In this document: piece by piece, positions 26,741-37,036 of the stretch
Layout of the letters: each line of letters begins with the position of its first letter
How positions within the stretch are numbered: the stretch's first letter is position 1
Origin: Aliivibrio fischeri
Lineage (GTDB): Bacteria > Pseudomonadota > Gammaproteobacteria > Enterobacterales > Vibrionaceae
Assembly (NCBI GenBank): GCA_038993745.2
Contig: CP160629.1
Coordinates: 1,984,001-2,048,000 of the forward strand
DNA length: 64,000 nucleotides
Reading direction: 5' to 3'
Made by a program: the position numbers and the translations under genes
The notes under the pieces: generated by a model
The model's database searches: none
The model's input: the letters and a program-made list of their open reading frames with translations, nothing else
What the model was told of the DNA's origin: nothing

Positions 26741-27748
26741 TTAATTTCTTAAGGTTCTTAAGTAAGCTCTAACCGCTTTGTTATGCTCAACTAATGATTT
26801 AGTGAATTTATGACCGCCAGTACCATCAGCGACAAAATATAAGTATCGGCTTGTTTCAGGGTGAAGAGCTGCTTTTATTGAAGCAGGACCGGCCATAGCA
26901 ATCGGCGTTGGCGGTAATCCATTAATTGTATAAGTATTATAAGCCGTAGGTGTTCGTAGATCTTTCTTACGAATATTACCGTCGTATTTGTCACCCATAC
27001 CATAGATAACTGTCGGATCAGTTTGTAAACGCATACCACGCTTTAAACGGTTAACAAACACAGATGAAACTCGCTCTCTCTCAGAGTCAATTGCCGTCTC
27101 TTTTTCGATAATAGACGCTAGAATTAATGCTTCATAAGAAGATTTTAACGGTAAATTAGCTGACTTTGTTTTCCATTCTGCATCTAATAATGTTGTTAAT
27201 GCTTTATGAGAACGCTCTAAAATATCAAAATCACTCATACCTGCGGTGTAATGATATGTTTCAGCTAAAAATAAGCCTTCCAATTTAGTTCGTTCAATAC
27301 CCAACTTGTTCGCAATTTCTTTTTCTGACATTCCTTCAAGCTCGTGATCTAGGTAAGGAGCTTGTTCCAGCTGTTGTTGCCATTCAGAAAAACGACTTCC
27401 TTCTACAAAAGTAATTGAGAATTGATGTTCTTTACCTGTTTTTAGCTGAGTTAATACATCTGCAAGTGTTTGGTTTGGTTCAACCCAATAAGTACCGGCT
27501 TTAATATTTGTTAGCTGAGGCGATACTTTATGAGTAAACCGTGCCCATTTAGCATCAGATATCCATTTATTTTCTTCAAATTGACGGATGAGTTTTCGAT
27601 AACTTGTCCCTGGTTTTACTTCAACAAGTTGAGCGTTCTCTAGCATTACAGGTTGTTGTGTAAAATTGATTGCCTGCTGATAAGCCCAAAAGCCCGCACC
27701 AAGTGCAGCAACTGCTAAAAATAAAATAATGATAATTAGTTTTTTCAA
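26741..27748 (-). CDS. mltG: Endolytic murein transglycosylase MltG
   Basis: A 335-residue inner-membrane lytic transglycosylase that cuts nascent glycan strands and so limits their length. One N-terminal helix ([20 protein letters not shown]) is followed by a LysM-like subdomain and the YceG catalytic domain. The IIEKETA motif holds the catalytic Glu, and [10 protein letters not shown] and TAYNTY are conserved. The frame is open to 27775, but TTG at 27748 gives (M)KKLIII like E. coli and overlaps the pabC stop (TTGA). A GTG one codon earlier is also possible. GGAG lies 11-14 nt upstream. Confidence 0.92.
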   Translation of the reverse strand: MKKLIIIILFLAVAALGAGFWAYQQAINFTQQPVMLENAQLVEVKPGTSYRKLIRQFEENKWISDAKWARFTHKVSPQLTNIKAGTYWVEPNQTLADVLTQLKTGKEHQFSITFVEGSRFSEWQQQLEQAPYLDHELEGMSEKEIANKLGIERTKLEGLFLAETYHYTAGMSDFDILERSHKALTTLLDAEWKTKSANLPLKSSYEALILASIIEKETAIDSERERVSSVFVNRLKRGMRLQTDPTVIYGMGDKYDGNIRKKDLRTPTAYNTYTINGLPPTPIAMAGPASIKAALHPETSRYLYFVADGTGGHKFTKSLVEHNKAVRAYLRTLRN

Positions 27749-28551
27749 CACGAGTACAGTTTCTCCTGAAACCAATGAGTTAATGTATGTTTGGTAAAAT
27801 GAATTTCTTTGATCTTATTTATCGGTACAACTTCAAATAAGGAGTTAGTGATAAAAACTTCATCTGCATTTGCAAGCGTATCAATATTACAATGTACTGA
27901 TTCTATGTCGATATGATGACTCTTAGCAATTTCACTAATGTGCGTCTTCATCACCCCTTCAACACCAGCTAATGACAAATTAGGGGTAAATATTCTATCA
28001 CCCTTAACCCAAAAAATGTTTCCTATCGACGTCTCAACGATGTTGTTATTAATATCGAGAACAATGACATCTAAGTAATCTGTTTTCTTCACTGATTGTT
28101 TTATTAGCACTTGCTCTAGGCGGTTTAGATGCTTCATTCCAGCTAAAAGTGGATTGAGTCCTAGATGAATATCGGATATCCCTAAATCTATGCCTTTTTG
28201 TTGCCATTCTTGATAATCAACAGGCAGTGTAAAAGTAGACACAATCACTTGCGTGTTTGTACATCCTTCTGGAGAGTAACCTCGCCCACCACTTCCTCTT
28301 GTTATTAAGATTTTAATGCCACCATTCATTACTTTAGAAGCAAGTCCAATCATTTGCTCTTCAAGTACACACCAATCAGGCTCCGTTATACCTAAACGTT
28401 CTGCTGAGGTTTTAAGTCGAGTTAAGTGCAGTTTCCACAAACAAATCTTCTTATTTAATACCTTCATGGTAGTAAAAAAACCATCACCATACTGAGTTGC
28501 TCGATCACTGATTGGAAGTGATTCAGATTCCATTCCATTAACCCAAAACAT
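27745..28551 (-). CDS. pabC: Aminodeoxychorismate lyase
   Basis: A 268-residue PLP fold-type IV enzyme that converts 4-amino-4-deoxychorismate to p-aminobenzoate and pyruvate in folate synthesis. Visible features are the DRATQYGDGFFTT N-terminal motif, the PLP lysine in GMKHLNRLEQ, and the EVFITNSLFEV-type C-terminal loop. It follows fabF, but a strong terminator (28583-28615) separates the two. Its stop overlaps the mltG start. Confidence 0.93.
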   Translation of the reverse strand: MFWVNGMESESLPISDRATQYGDGFFTTMKVLNKKICLWKLHLTRLKTSAERLGITEPDWCVLEEQMIGLASKVMNGGIKILITRGSGGRGYSPEGCTNTQVIVSTFTLPVDYQEWQQKGIDLGISDIHLGLNPLLAGMKHLNRLEQVLIKQSVKKTDYLDVIVLDINNNIVETSIGNIFWVKGDRIFTPNLSLAGVEGVMKTHISEIAKSHHIDIESVHCNIDTLANADEVFITNSLFEVVPINKIKEIHFTKHTLTHWFQEKLYSC

Positions 28552-28573
28552 GACAACTCCTAACCAACAGACT

Positions 28574-28615
28574 AATAAATAAAAAGGCGGTTTGATATAA
28601 TATCAAACCGCCTTT
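28574..28615 (-). terminator. Terminator after fabF
   Basis: Fifteen-base perfect arms (28583-28597 with 28601-28615) around TAA. On the minus strand a TTTTTATTT run follows. It separates fabF from pabC. Confidence 0.9.
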
Positions 28616-28663
28616 AAAGTGTAACTGACTCTTGGAAACTAGTTAAGCTTCACAAACAAGTTA

Positions 28664-29908
28664 TTACATTTTCTTGAAGATTAGTGAACCGTTTGTACCA
28701 CCAAAACCGAATGAGTTACAGATTGCGTATTCCATATCTGTTACTTTACGAGCTGTGTGTGGAACAAGGTCAATATCTAAACCTTCTTCAGGATCATCAA
28801 GGTTGATTGTTGGTGGAACGATTTGATCAACCAAAGACATCGCTGTGATGATTGCTTCAACAGAACCTGCAGCACCTAAAAGGTGACCAGTCATTGATTT
28901 TGTTGAAGATACTAAAACTTGCTTAGAGCCAGCTTCACCAAGAGCACGTTTAATACCTTTAATTTCAGCTACATCACCAGCAGGAGTAGACGTACCGTGT
29001 GCATTTACGTAACCGATTTGTTCACCAGTTACGCCAGCATCACGCATCGCAGCTTCCATCGCTAACGCACCACCAGAACCATCTGGCGTTGGCGAAGTCA
29101 TATGGTAAGCATCACCACTCATACCAAAACCTACAAGTTCACAGTAGATCTTAGCACCACGAGCTTTAGCGTGTTCATACTCTTCAAGAACCATCATGCC
29201 AGCACCATCACCTAGAACAAAACCATCACGGTTTTTGTCCCAAGGACGAGATGCGCCTTGAGGGTTTTCATTATTTGTAGATAGTGCTTTTGCTGCACCA
29301 AAACCACCCATACCTAGCTCTGTAGATGCTTTCTCAGCACCACCAGCTAGCATTGCATCAGCATCACCATAAGCGATCATACGTGCAGCATGACCAATAT
29401 TATGAAGACCTGTAGTACAAGCAGTTGAAATTGCGATATTTGGACCACGTAAACCACGAATAATCGACATATGACCTGCGATCATATTAACGATTGTAGA
29501 AGGCACGAAAAACGGGCTGATCTTACGAGGACCTTTTTCACTGAATGCTTTGTAGCCAGCTTCAATTAAGCCAAGGCCACCAATACCTGAACCAATTGCT
29601 GCACCGATACGGTGAGCATTTTCTTCAGTAACTTTAAAACCCGAGTCATCTAATGCCTGAATGCCAGCAGCTACGCCGTATTGGATAAATAAATCCATCT
29701 TACGAGCGTCTTTCTTAGACATGTACTCTTCAGCATTAAAGTCTTGAACTAGACCTGCAAAACGAGTAGTAAACTCAGTGGTGTCAAAGTGTTCGATATT
29801 AACGATACCGCTTTGGCCTGCTAACAGCGCTTTCCAAGATGCTTCAACAGTGTTACCCACCGGTGTTAGCATACCCATGCCTGTAACAACTACACGACGT
29901 TTGGACAC
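28664..29908 (-). CDS. fabF: 3-oxoacyl-ACP synthase II
   Basis: A 414-residue condensing enzyme (thiolase fold) that elongates acyl-ACP and makes cis-vaccenate, so it controls membrane fluidity with temperature. The catalytic Cys lies in [11 protein letters not shown], and the two His in [11 protein letters not shown] and TGHLLGAAG; the C-terminus GFGGTNGSL is intact. It follows acpP, with a terminator-like hairpin in the gap, and is followed by a second terminator. Confidence 0.97.
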   Translation of the reverse strand: MSKRRVVVTGMGMLTPVGNTVEASWKALLAGQSGIVNIEHFDTTEFTTRFAGLVQDFNAEEYMSKKDARKMDLFIQYGVAAGIQALDDSGFKVTEENAHRIGAAIGSGIGGLGLIEAGYKAFSEKGPRKISPFFVPSTIVNMIAGHMSIIRGLRGPNIAISTACTTGLHNIGHAARMIAYGDADAMLAGGAEKASTELGMGGFGAAKALSTNNENPQGASRPWDKNRDGFVLGDGAGMMVLEEYEHAKARGAKIYCELVGFGMSGDAYHMTSPTPDGSGGALAMEAAMRDAGVTGEQIGYVNAHGTSTPAGDVAEIKGIKRALGEAGSKQVLVSSTKSMTGHLLGAAGSVEAIITAMSLVDQIVPPTINLDDPEEGLDIDLVPHTARKVTDMEYAICNSFGFGGTNGSLIFKKM

Positions 29909-29956
29909 GATATATTTCTCCGGAATTAATTGAAATTAGATAGGGATTTGTTGCGT

Positions 29957-29988
29957 ATAAAAACTCAGGCGGTCAAGATGACCGCCTG
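29957..29988 (-). terminator. Terminator-like hairpin between acpP and fabF
   Basis: CAGGCGGTCA and TGACCGCCTG perfect arms around a 3-nt loop. On the minus strand GAGTTTTTATA follows. It probably lets only part of transcription continue from acpP into fabF. Confidence 0.8.
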
Positions 29989-29999
29989 GAGGGTATTTC

Positions 30000-30233
30000 T
30001 TACTGTGCGCTAGTTACGTAGTCGATAGCAGCTTGAACAGTAGTGATCTTCTCAGCTTCTTCATCTGGAATCTCAGTATCAAACTCTTCTTCTAGAGCCA
30101 TTACTAGCTCAACTGTGTCTAGTGAGTCTGCACCTAGGTCATCAACAAATGATGCTTCGTTTTTAACTTCAGCTTCATCCACACCTAGTTGTTCAACGAT
30201 GATTTTCTTTACGCGTTCTTCAAGATTACTCAT
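30000..30233 (-). CDS. acpP: Acyl carrier protein
   Basis: A 77-residue acidic four-helix carrier of growing acyl chains. The phosphopantetheine site is Ser37 in [10 protein letters not shown]. Length and sequence match enterobacterial AcpP almost throughout. It lies between fabG and fabF; the 169-bp upstream gap leaves room for its own promoter, as expected for a very abundant protein, and the following hairpin would keep much of the transcription on acpP. Confidence 0.98.
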   Translation of the reverse strand: MSNLEERVKKIIVEQLGVDEAEVKNEASFVDDLGADSLDTVELVMALEEEFDTEIPDEEAEKITTVQAAIDYVTSAQ

Positions 30234-30402
30234 TTTTTATTTTCCTAATTACAGATTCGCTGATTTGCGATACTTGCTGTATTTTATTCATTAATAAGAA
30301 AGTTGCAAGGCCAACATTGCTGGTCAAACCACGATTTTCGTGATTTTTAGTGCAATTTTGACTCAGAATTGACCTAAGTCACCCTTAAATCAATTCTATG
30401 AA

Positions 30403-31140
30403 TTAAACCATGTACATGCCGCCATTTACGTGCAGTGTTTCGCCCGTAATGTATGCCGCTTCCGGAGAGGCCAAAAATACCACCGCTGATGCGATTTCTT
30501 TTGGATCACCTAGACGTCCAGCTGGTACCGCTGATAGTGTTGCAGCTCGTTGGTCATCATTCAAGGCTTTTGTCATATCTGTTTCAATAAAACCTGGTGC
30601 AACAGTATTTACTGTTACGCCACGTGAAGCAACTTCACGAGCCATAGACTTAGTAAAACCAATTACGCCTGCTTTTGCAGCTGCATAGTTAGTTTGACCA
30701 GCGTTACCCATTGTACCAACAACAGAACCAACGTTAATGATACGACCGTTACGCTTCTTCATCATGCCACGAAGAACCGCTTTTGATAAACGGAAAATAG
30801 ACGTTAAGTTAGTATCCATGATATCTGTCCACTCATCGTCTTTCATACGCATAAGTAGGTTATCACGAGTAATACCCGCATTATTTACCAAGATATCAAT
30901 CGCACCAAACTCATCGTTAATGCTTTTTAGTACAGACTCAATCGACTCTACATCAGTTACATTTAAAGCAAGACCTTTACCGTTCTCACCTAGGTATTCA
31001 CTGATTGCTGCAGCGCCACCTTCAGACGTCGCTGTACCAATCACTGTTGCGCCACGAGATACAAGTAGTTCAGCGATTGAACGACCAATACCACGGCTTG
31101 CACCAGTAACTAAGGCAATTTTGCCTTCTAGATTCATCAT
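30403..31140 (-). CDS. fabG: 3-oxoacyl-ACP reductase
   Basis: A 245-residue short-chain dehydrogenase that reduces 3-oxoacyl-ACP with NADPH. The cofactor motif TGASRGIG (about residues 14-21), NNAGITRDNLL, the catalytic Ser in NVGSVVG and the YxxxK pair in NYAAAKAG are present. AAGGG precedes the start; the second ATG one codon on is an alternative. It lies 16 bp after fabD. Confidence 0.97.
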   Translation of the reverse strand: MMNLEGKIALVTGASRGIGRSIAELLVSRGATVIGTATSEGGAAAISEYLGENGKGLALNVTDVESIESVLKSINDEFGAIDILVNNAGITRDNLLMRMKDDEWTDIMDTNLTSIFRLSKAVLRGMMKKRNGRIINVGSVVGTMGNAGQTNYAAAKAGVIGFTKSMAREVASRGVTVNTVAPGFIETDMTKALNDDQRAATLSAVPAGRLGDPKEIASAVVFLASPEAAYITGETLHVNGGMYMV

Positions 31141-31156
31141 TTTATTTTCCCTTTAA

Positions 31157-32080
31157 TTACTTAGCAGCTTCAAGTGAAGCAGCATCATTTACCGCTGCTG
31201 CGCTAAGTGACTTAACGATGCGTTTCGTTAGACCAGTTAATACTTTACCTGGACCAACTTCGTATAACGTTTCAACGCCTTGTTCTGCCATTTTTTCAAC
31301 AACTTCAGTCCAACGAACTGGGCCGTATAATTGACGAACTAGTGCATCTTTGATTTTTGCAGGATCAGTTTCTGCAATAACATCAACATTATTAATTACT
31401 GGTAATGTTGGTGTGTTGAATTCAATATTTTCTAATGCAACAGCCAATTTATCTGCTGCTGGTTTCATTAGTGCACAGTGTGAAGGTACTGATACAGGTA
31501 AAGGAAGAGCACGTTTTGCACCCGCTTCTTTACATAATACGCCTGCACGATCAACTGCATCTTTGTTACCAGCGATAACCACTTGGCCTGGAGAGTTAAA
31601 GTTTACAGGTGAAACTACTTCACCTTGTGCCGCTTCTTCACATGCTTTAGCAATTGATTCATTATCTAAACCAATAATTGCATACATTGCACCAACATCT
31701 GCAGGAACCGCTTCTTGCATTAATTGGCCACGCAATTCTACTAATTTAATCGCTTCTTTAAAGTCAATGACACCCGCACAAACAAGCGCTGAATATTCAC
31801 CAAGGCTATGACCAGCTAATACTGATGGTTGAGCCAAACCTTGTTCTTGCCATACACGCCATAATGCAACAGATGTTGCTAACAATGCAGGCTGCGTACG
31901 GAAAGTTTGATTTAAATCTTCTGCTGGTCCATTTTGAACTAAAGACCATAAGTCATAACCTAATGCGTCAGATGCTTCTGCAAATGTTTGAGTTACCACT
32001 TCGTGTTGCTCACCTAATTCAGCAAGCATGCCAACAGCTTGAGAGCCTTGGCCTGGAAAAACGATAGCAAAATTGCTCAT
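31157..32080 (-). CDS. fabD: Malonyl-CoA:ACP transacylase
   Basis: A 307-residue acyltransferase that loads malonyl groups onto ACP. It has PGQGSQ near the N-terminus, the nucleophile in GHSLGE, and the catalytic His in VPSHCALM. Length and motifs are canonical. AAAGGA lies 10 nt before the ATG. Part of the fabH-fabD-fabG cluster. Confidence 0.97.
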   Translation of the reverse strand: MSNFAIVFPGQGSQAVGMLAELGEQHEVVTQTFAEASDALGYDLWSLVQNGPAEDLNQTFRTQPALLATSVALWRVWQEQGLAQPSVLAGHSLGEYSALVCAGVIDFKEAIKLVELRGQLMQEAVPADVGAMYAIIGLDNESIAKACEEAAQGEVVSPVNFNSPGQVVIAGNKDAVDRAGVLCKEAGAKRALPLPVSVPSHCALMKPAADKLAVALENIEFNTPTLPVINNVDVIAETDPAKIKDALVRQLYGPVRWTEVVEKMAEQGVETLYEVGPGKVLTGLTKRIVKSLSAAAVNDAASLEAAK

Positions 32081-32146
32081 GAATATTATTTCCTTTAAAT
32101 AAGCTTATTTAAGAGGGTTAACCACACATAGGGTTAACCTCTAAAT

Positions 32147-33100
32147 TTAAAACTTAACCAGAGCCGAGCCCCAAGTAAACCCACCACCAAATGCTTCAAG
32201 TAGTAAAGTTTGACCTCGTTGAATTCGGCCATCACGTACTGCTTCATCTAACGCTGTAGGAACAGTCGCAGCTGAAGTGTTACCGTGGCGGTCTAGAGTT
32301 ACAACAACTTGATCCATCGACATTGATAGTTTCTTTGCTGTCGCTTTAATAATTCGTAAGTTAGCTTGATGAGGAACCAACCAATCAAGTTCAGATTTAT
32401 CCATCTGATTTTCTTGAAGTGTTTCTTTTACCAAGTTAGACAGTTGAGTTACTGCTACTTTAAATACTTCATTACCAGCCATATATAGCCACTTGTCTGC
32501 TTCTTCATTCTTACGAGAAGGAACAGGTAATGAAAGTAATTCACCAAACTTACCATCAGCATGTAAATGTGTTGAGATAATGCCAGGTTCTTCACTTTGC
32601 CCTAAGACAACAGCGCCTGCACCATCACCAAATAAAATGATAGTTGAGCGGTCTTCTGGATCACAAGTATGAGAAACAGCATCAGAACCAATAACAAGCA
32701 CGTTCTTTGCCATGCCAGTTTTAATGTGTTGGTCTGCAACGCTTAATGCATAAACAAAACCTGAACATGCTGCTGATAAATCAAATGCAGGACAGCCTTG
32801 AATACCTAATAAACCTTGAACTTCACACGCTGCAGATGGAAATGAGTACGTAGGCGTACTTGTTGCCAAAATAATAAGATCAATATCGTTCTTATCAATA
32901 CCAGCCATTTCAATTGCATTTACAGAAGCAAGGTGAGCCATTGTAGCTACCGATTCATCTTCACCAGCAATGCGACGTTCACTAATACCAGTTCGAGCTA
33001 AGATCCACTCATCACTAGTATCGACCATTTTTTCTAAATCCGCATTTGAGCGAATTTGTGCTGGTAAATAGCTACCAGTACCTAAAATTTTGCTATACAT
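32147..33100 (-). CDS. fabH: 3-oxoacyl-ACP synthase III
   Basis: A 317-residue initiating condensing enzyme that joins acetyl-CoA and malonyl-ACP. The catalytic triad is visible: Cys in [11 protein letters not shown], His in VPHQANLRI and Asn in HGNTSAAT. It begins [13 protein letters not shown]. It follows plsX by 5 bp, so membrane phospholipid and fatty-acid initiation genes are coupled. Confidence 0.97.
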   Translation of the reverse strand: MYSKILGTGSYLPAQIRSNADLEKMVDTSDEWILARTGISERRIAGEDESVATMAHLASVNAIEMAGIDKNDIDLIILATSTPTYSFPSAACEVQGLLGIQGCPAFDLSAACSGFVYALSVADQHIKTGMAKNVLVIGSDAVSHTCDPEDRSTIILFGDGAGAVVLGQSEEPGIISTHLHADGKFGELLSLPVPSRKNEEADKWLYMAGNEVFKVAVTQLSNLVKETLQENQMDKSELDWLVPHQANLRIIKATAKKLSMSMDQVVVTLDRHGNTSAATVPTALDEAVRDGRIQRGQTLLLEAFGGGFTWGSALVKF

Positions 33101-33105
33101 GAAGA

Positions 33106-34130
33106 CTAATAATGCCTCTCGAGTAAAACTGCCTCCAAGCGATCACTAATACGGTTAGGTATTTGTCGCTTGACCTCATGAACCGCTTCCTTGATGGCAT
33201 TGTTAAAGGCAGATACATCTGCGCTTCCATGACTTTTAACAACAATGCCGCGCAATCCTATCAGACTTGCGCCGTTATACTGGTCGGGTTCAGCCCTTTT
33301 AAGCAAGAAATGACATCACCAAAGAGCCATTTCGCTATAAATTGTTTAAATTTTGATGTGATCAGGTGTGATTTTAGTTGATCTAAAAATAAATGCGCTA
33401 CACCTTCACTTGTTTTCAAGCAAACATTCCCAACAAAGCCATCACACACTACTACATCTGCAATGCCTTGATAAAGCTTATCACCTTCAATATAGCCGAT
33501 AAATTCAATATCTTGGCATTGATTTAACATTTCAGCGCAACGTTTAATCTGATCGTTACCCTTAATCTCTTCTTCACCAATATTTAATAATGCGACTTTA
33601 GCTTTACGTTTCAATGTTTGCTCAGCTAATTCTGAACCCATTACTGCGAACTGAAAAAGGGTTTCAGCATCGCACGAAACATTAGCACCAAGATCTAACA
33701 TCCAAGTTCTTTGATTATTTTTAGTTGGTAAAGGGCTAATTAGCGCAGGACGTTCGACACCAGGAAGAAGCTTTAATGTAAATCGAGATAATCCCATCAG
33801 CGCACCTGTATTGCCGGCACTAATGCACGCATCAGCTTCTTTATTTGCGACCATGTCAATGGCCATTCGCATTGAGCTTCCGCGACTGTGACGTAGGGCT
33901 TTTGAAGGTTGTGTGTTATTGCCTATAACGCTCTCGCTATGAACAATAGAAAATCTTGAGTTGGGGATATAATTTAGATGTGTCAGTTGTGTAGAAATCG
34001 CGTCACGATCTCCAATAACTGTAATTTTTAGCTCTGGGAATTGTGACAATGCCTGCACGGCGGCAGGCACTGTAACTTGGGGACCGAAATCCCCACCCAT
34101 CGCATCAATTGCAATGGTTAGCTGCTGCAA
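33106..34130 (-). CDS. plsX: Phosphate acyltransferase PlsX, one frameshift
   Basis: PlsX makes acyl-phosphate from acyl-ACP for phospholipid synthesis. The first frame ([30 protein letters not shown]) runs to about 33290. The rest ([21 protein letters not shown]) continues in another frame to the stop at 33106. Restoring one C in the CCC run of the LNPDQYNGA codons gives a 341-residue protein of normal length and motif order. The product is needed in relatives that lack PlsB bypass, and here it sits in an intact lipid operon, so a sequencing deletion is more likely than a pseudogene. Confidence 0.9.
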
Positions 34131-34140
34131 AGCGTCAACC

Positions 34141-34311
34141 TTACTTGTTGATTACCTTGCGGCCACGGTAGTAACCGTCAGCTGTAACGTTGTGACGAAG
34201 GTGAGTTTCGCCACTTGTTGCGTCTACAGATACTGCACTTGTAGTTAGTGCATCGTGTGAACGACGCATGCCACGCATTGAACGTGATTTCTTGCTCTTT
34301 TGTACGGCCAT
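34141..34311 (-). CDS. rpmF: 50S ribosomal protein L32
   Basis: A 56-residue basic ribosomal protein beginning [20 protein letters not shown] and ending [11 protein letters not shown]. It lies between yceD and plsX, the standard position. It lacks the two CxxC pairs of the zinc-binding L32 type, which fits the proteobacterial form. Confidence 0.97.
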   Translation of the reverse strand: MAVQKSKKSRSMRGMRRSHDALTTSAVSVDATSGETHLRHNVTADGYYRGRKVINK

Positions 34312-34327
34312 GGACCCTACTCCTCAA

Positions 34328-34849
34328 TTACTGTTGTTTTAAAGATTTTAAAACATCAAACGGATTCGGTTTCTCTTCCTCTTCAGGAATTTCGCCAAAT
34401 ACCAAATTGTTAGATTTGACCTGACAATCTTCAATGTCATGCATAGCGACTTGCGGCAACGCTAGAATAAACTCGTCAGTTACCAGCTCAACGAGATCGA
34501 CTTCACCAAACTCATTTAAATCTACAAGCTCATAGTCCTCAGGAACTAAAGCTGCCTTCTCTTCGCTTAAAAAAGGCGTGTAGGTAAATGATACGCTTAG
34601 ATGATGTTCGAAATTTTCATTACAGCGTTGACATTCCAACAACACATCGACGTCAGCTTTACCAGAGATAACGGCTAGTCGTTGTTCGTCAACTTTAAAT
34701 GACAAAGTGACTTCAGCATCACTTTTCACATCTACAGTAGATTCAGCTAAACGCTTTAAAATACTAGACTGGATGATTCCATCGTAGTCCATTCTTTTTT
34801 GAGCAGTTCGAGCAGCATCAACTGTTCGTGGTAATTTTACCTTTTGCAT
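34328..34849 (-). CDS. yceD: YceD-family protein (DUF177, 23S rRNA accumulation)
   Basis: A 173-residue acidic protein. It carries the DUF177 pattern: a central LECQRCNENFEHHL with a CxxC pair, and an acidic C-terminal half (VEL.TDEFILALP). In E. coli YceD is required for 23S rRNA accumulation, and in plants for rRNA processing. It starts the yceD-rpmF-plsX-fab series and is divergent from yceF over 134 bp. Confidence 0.93.
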   Translation of the reverse strand: MQKVKLPRTVDAARTAQKRMDYDGIIQSSILKRLAESTVDVKSDAEVTLSFKVDEQRLAVISGKADVDVLLECQRCNENFEHHLSVSFTYTPFLSEEKAALVPEDYELVDLNEFGEVDLVELVTDEFILALPQVAMHDIEDCQVKSNNLVFGEIPEEEEKPNPFDVLKSLKQQ

Positions 34850-34983
34850 AGGGCGCGCATCTTATCTTTCTAAAGCCTTCGAGTCAAAGAAAAATGGCAC
34901 AAATTTATGCTTTTTTTCTTCCCAGTTGCTATTTCAGCAGAGTTGCTAATAATAAACGAAAAATTTGAGAAGAAGAACCCATT

Positions 34984-35565
34984 ATGCAATCAAAACTTAT
35001 TCTTGCCTCTACATCCCCATTCCGTAAAGAGATCTTGTCAAAGATCCAACTGGATTTTGATGCAATTTCACCCGTTTGTGATGAAACTCCGCTGAAAAAT
35101 GAATCACCTATCAATTTAGTGACTCGTTTAGCAGAGACAAAAGCAAATTCATGTGGCATTGAAGATCCAAATTATTTGATAATTGGATCCGACCAAGTTT
35201 GTGTCATTAACGAAAAAATTATCGGTAAACCACTTACTCGTGAAAAAGCAGTACAACAACTCGAAGAAGCAAGTGGTCAGAAAATCACATTTTATACAGG
35301 CCTTTCCGTATTTAATACCACAACCAAACAAGCAGAAACCATCTGTGAAGAGTTCAATGTTTATTTCAGAAAACTAAGCCGTCAACAAATTGAAAACTAT
35401 GTAGACAAAGAAGAACCGTTTTATTGTGCTGGCAGTTTTAAATGTGAAGGTTTAGGTATTGCTTTATTTGAGAAGTTAGAAGGAAAAGATCCAAATACGC
35501 TAATTGGATTACCGCTAATCTCGCTTATCGATATGTTAGAGAAACAAGGCCTTAACGTTTTGTAA
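34984..35565 (+). CDS. yceF: Maf-family nucleotide pyrophosphatase (YceF type)
   Basis: A 193-residue Maf protein. The N-terminal ASTSPFRKEIL motif, the central GSDQVCVI catalytic Asp and KP(L)TREKA are conserved. YceF-type members hydrolyse 7-methyl-GTP and so may clear modified nucleotides. The position next to yceD-rpmF is typical, although the strand arrangement (divergent from yceD, convergent with rluC) should be noted. The promoter region is shared with yceD. Confidence 0.9.
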   Translation: MQSKLILASTSPFRKEILSKIQLDFDAISPVCDETPLKNESPINLVTRLAETKANSCGIEDPNYLIIGSDQVCVINEKIIGKPLTREKAVQQLEEASGQKITFYTGLSVFNTTTKQAETICEEFNVYFRKLSRQQIENYVDKEEPFYCAGSFKCEGLGIALFEKLEGKDPNTLIGLPLISLIDMLEKQGLNVL

Positions 35566-35645
35566 TTAATAAAAAAAGCGATAAGTAACAATCTACTTAT
35601 CGCTTCTAGCATTTCAATTAATTCTATTAAACTTACATCGTTAGA

Positions 35646-36593
35646 TTAATTTTTACTGCGTAAGCCTTTTAATACTCGTTCTAATTTTGCTTCCATTGGT
35701 GCACTAATATCCATTAACTCTTCCGTTGCTGGATGAGTGAACTTGATGTTTGCAGCATGCAAAAATAGACGGTCTAAACCAAATTGGCCTGTATACGCAT
35801 CAAATCGACGATCACCATAACGGTCATCCCAACCAATTGGGTGTCCCGTATATTGCGTATGAACACGAATTTGGTGCGTACGACCTGTAATTGGACTTGC
35901 TTGAATAAGTGTTGCTTGTTCGAATTTCTCAAGCACCTTAAATCGAGTCTCAGATGGTTTTCCGTTTGGATTGACACGAACAATACTATTCACTTCGTTT
36001 TTTAGTAGTGGAGCATTAACAACCTTGCAGCTGTTCTTCCATTGTCCCATCACTAGTGCAAAGTAATATTTTTGTACCGTTTTATTTCTAAACTGTTCTT
36101 GAAGTCGACGTAGAGCTGAGCGTTTCTTCGCAACCAATAAGATACCAGACGTATCACGGTCAATTCGGTGTACTAATTCTAAAAAACGAGCATCAGGTCG
36201 CAAAGCTCGTAATGCTTCGATCGCACCAAATTTTAAACCGCTACCACCGTGCACCGCTGTACCTGATGGTTTATTTAAAATTAATACATGATCATCTTCA
36301 TAAATAATACAATGTTCAAGCTCTGCTACTTTGCCTAATTTTACATTAGGAAGATCTGGTGCAGTTGATTCCGGCACTTTTACTGGAGGGATACGAACTA
36401 CGTCCCCTTCTTGCAGTTTATATTCAGGCTTAATACGTTTTTTATTTACGCGCACTTCTCCCTTACGCACGATTCGATAAATCATACTTTTAGGGACATT
36501 TTTTAAGCGGGCAAGAAGAAAATTATCGATTCGTTGCCCTGCAAAATCGTCATCAATATCGACGAATTGCACTTTTGGTTTATCATCATTCAT
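35646..36593 (-). CDS. rluC: 23S rRNA pseudouridine(955/2504/2580) synthase
   Basis: A 315-residue pseudouridine synthase. An N-terminal S4 RNA-binding domain (QRIDNFLLARLKNVPKSMIYR) is followed by the RluA-type catalytic domain with the Asp of HRIDRDTSG and the GRTHQIRVH motif. It modifies 23S rRNA at three positions. It is divergent from rne across the long rne leader, as in E. coli. Confidence 0.95.
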   Translation of the reverse strand: MNDDKPKVQFVDIDDDFAGQRIDNFLLARLKNVPKSMIYRIVRKGEVRVNKKRIKPEYKLQEGDVVRIPPVKVPESTAPDLPNVKLGKVAELEHCIIYEDDHVLILNKPSGTAVHGGSGLKFGAIEALRALRPDARFLELVHRIDRDTSGILLVAKKRSALRRLQEQFRNKTVQKYYFALVMGQWKNSCKVVNAPLLKNEVNSIVRVNPNGKPSETRFKVLEKFEQATLIQASPITGRTHQIRVHTQYTGHPIGWDDRYGDRRFDAYTGQFGLDRLFLHAANIKFTHPATEELMDISAPMEAKLERVLKGLRSKN

Positions 36594-36639
36594 TGGGGCA
36601 TTCTACTGCTATATTCTCATTTGATGAAATTTTTTTAAC

Positions 36640-37036
36640 TCAGATCTAAATAATGAAGATTGCTGCGATTTCATCTGACTGTTATAGTTGCACTCTGAAA
36701 TTAGCCCAGATGGCTATTTCTTCACCTTGGTGAGCATAAAAGCACCAACACGAACTAAAAATATACTGCTCAAACGCAGTGATGCAGCAATTGGCGTAAG
36801 ACATCTGTACTGCTTTGAGTTTTTTTGCTTGTTATGCCTAAACCATTTTTGATGTTTTAACGACCGTGAATTATTGCGGATCAGCACTGTTAATTAATGG
36901 TGTTGATGTGGATTGTGCCCTAGAGCATCCCTGAGTTCCAGCCGTGAGGCTGCACATGTAATCAGCCTTGGGATCTGGCACCATTTAAAATGGATTAAGA
37001 TACACAAGCTCGACAATTTGTAATGAGTATTCACTA
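36640..37036 (+). promoter_or_regulatory. Long structured rne leader (rne 5' UTR-like)
   Basis: The 443-bp rluC-rne gap holds no ORF but is rich in inverted repeats. One is ATCAGCAC pairing with GTGTTGAT near 36879-36909, preceded by CCGTGAATTATTGCGG. In E. coli a long rne 5' UTR with hairpins hp2/hp3 mediates autoregulation by RNase E. Position and structure support an equivalent here; exact ends are estimated. Confidence 0.6.

Noticed and set aside
33106..33306. Separate small protein in front of fabH
   Set aside because: Its sequence is the C-terminus of PlsX ([21 protein letters not shown]) in a shifted frame.
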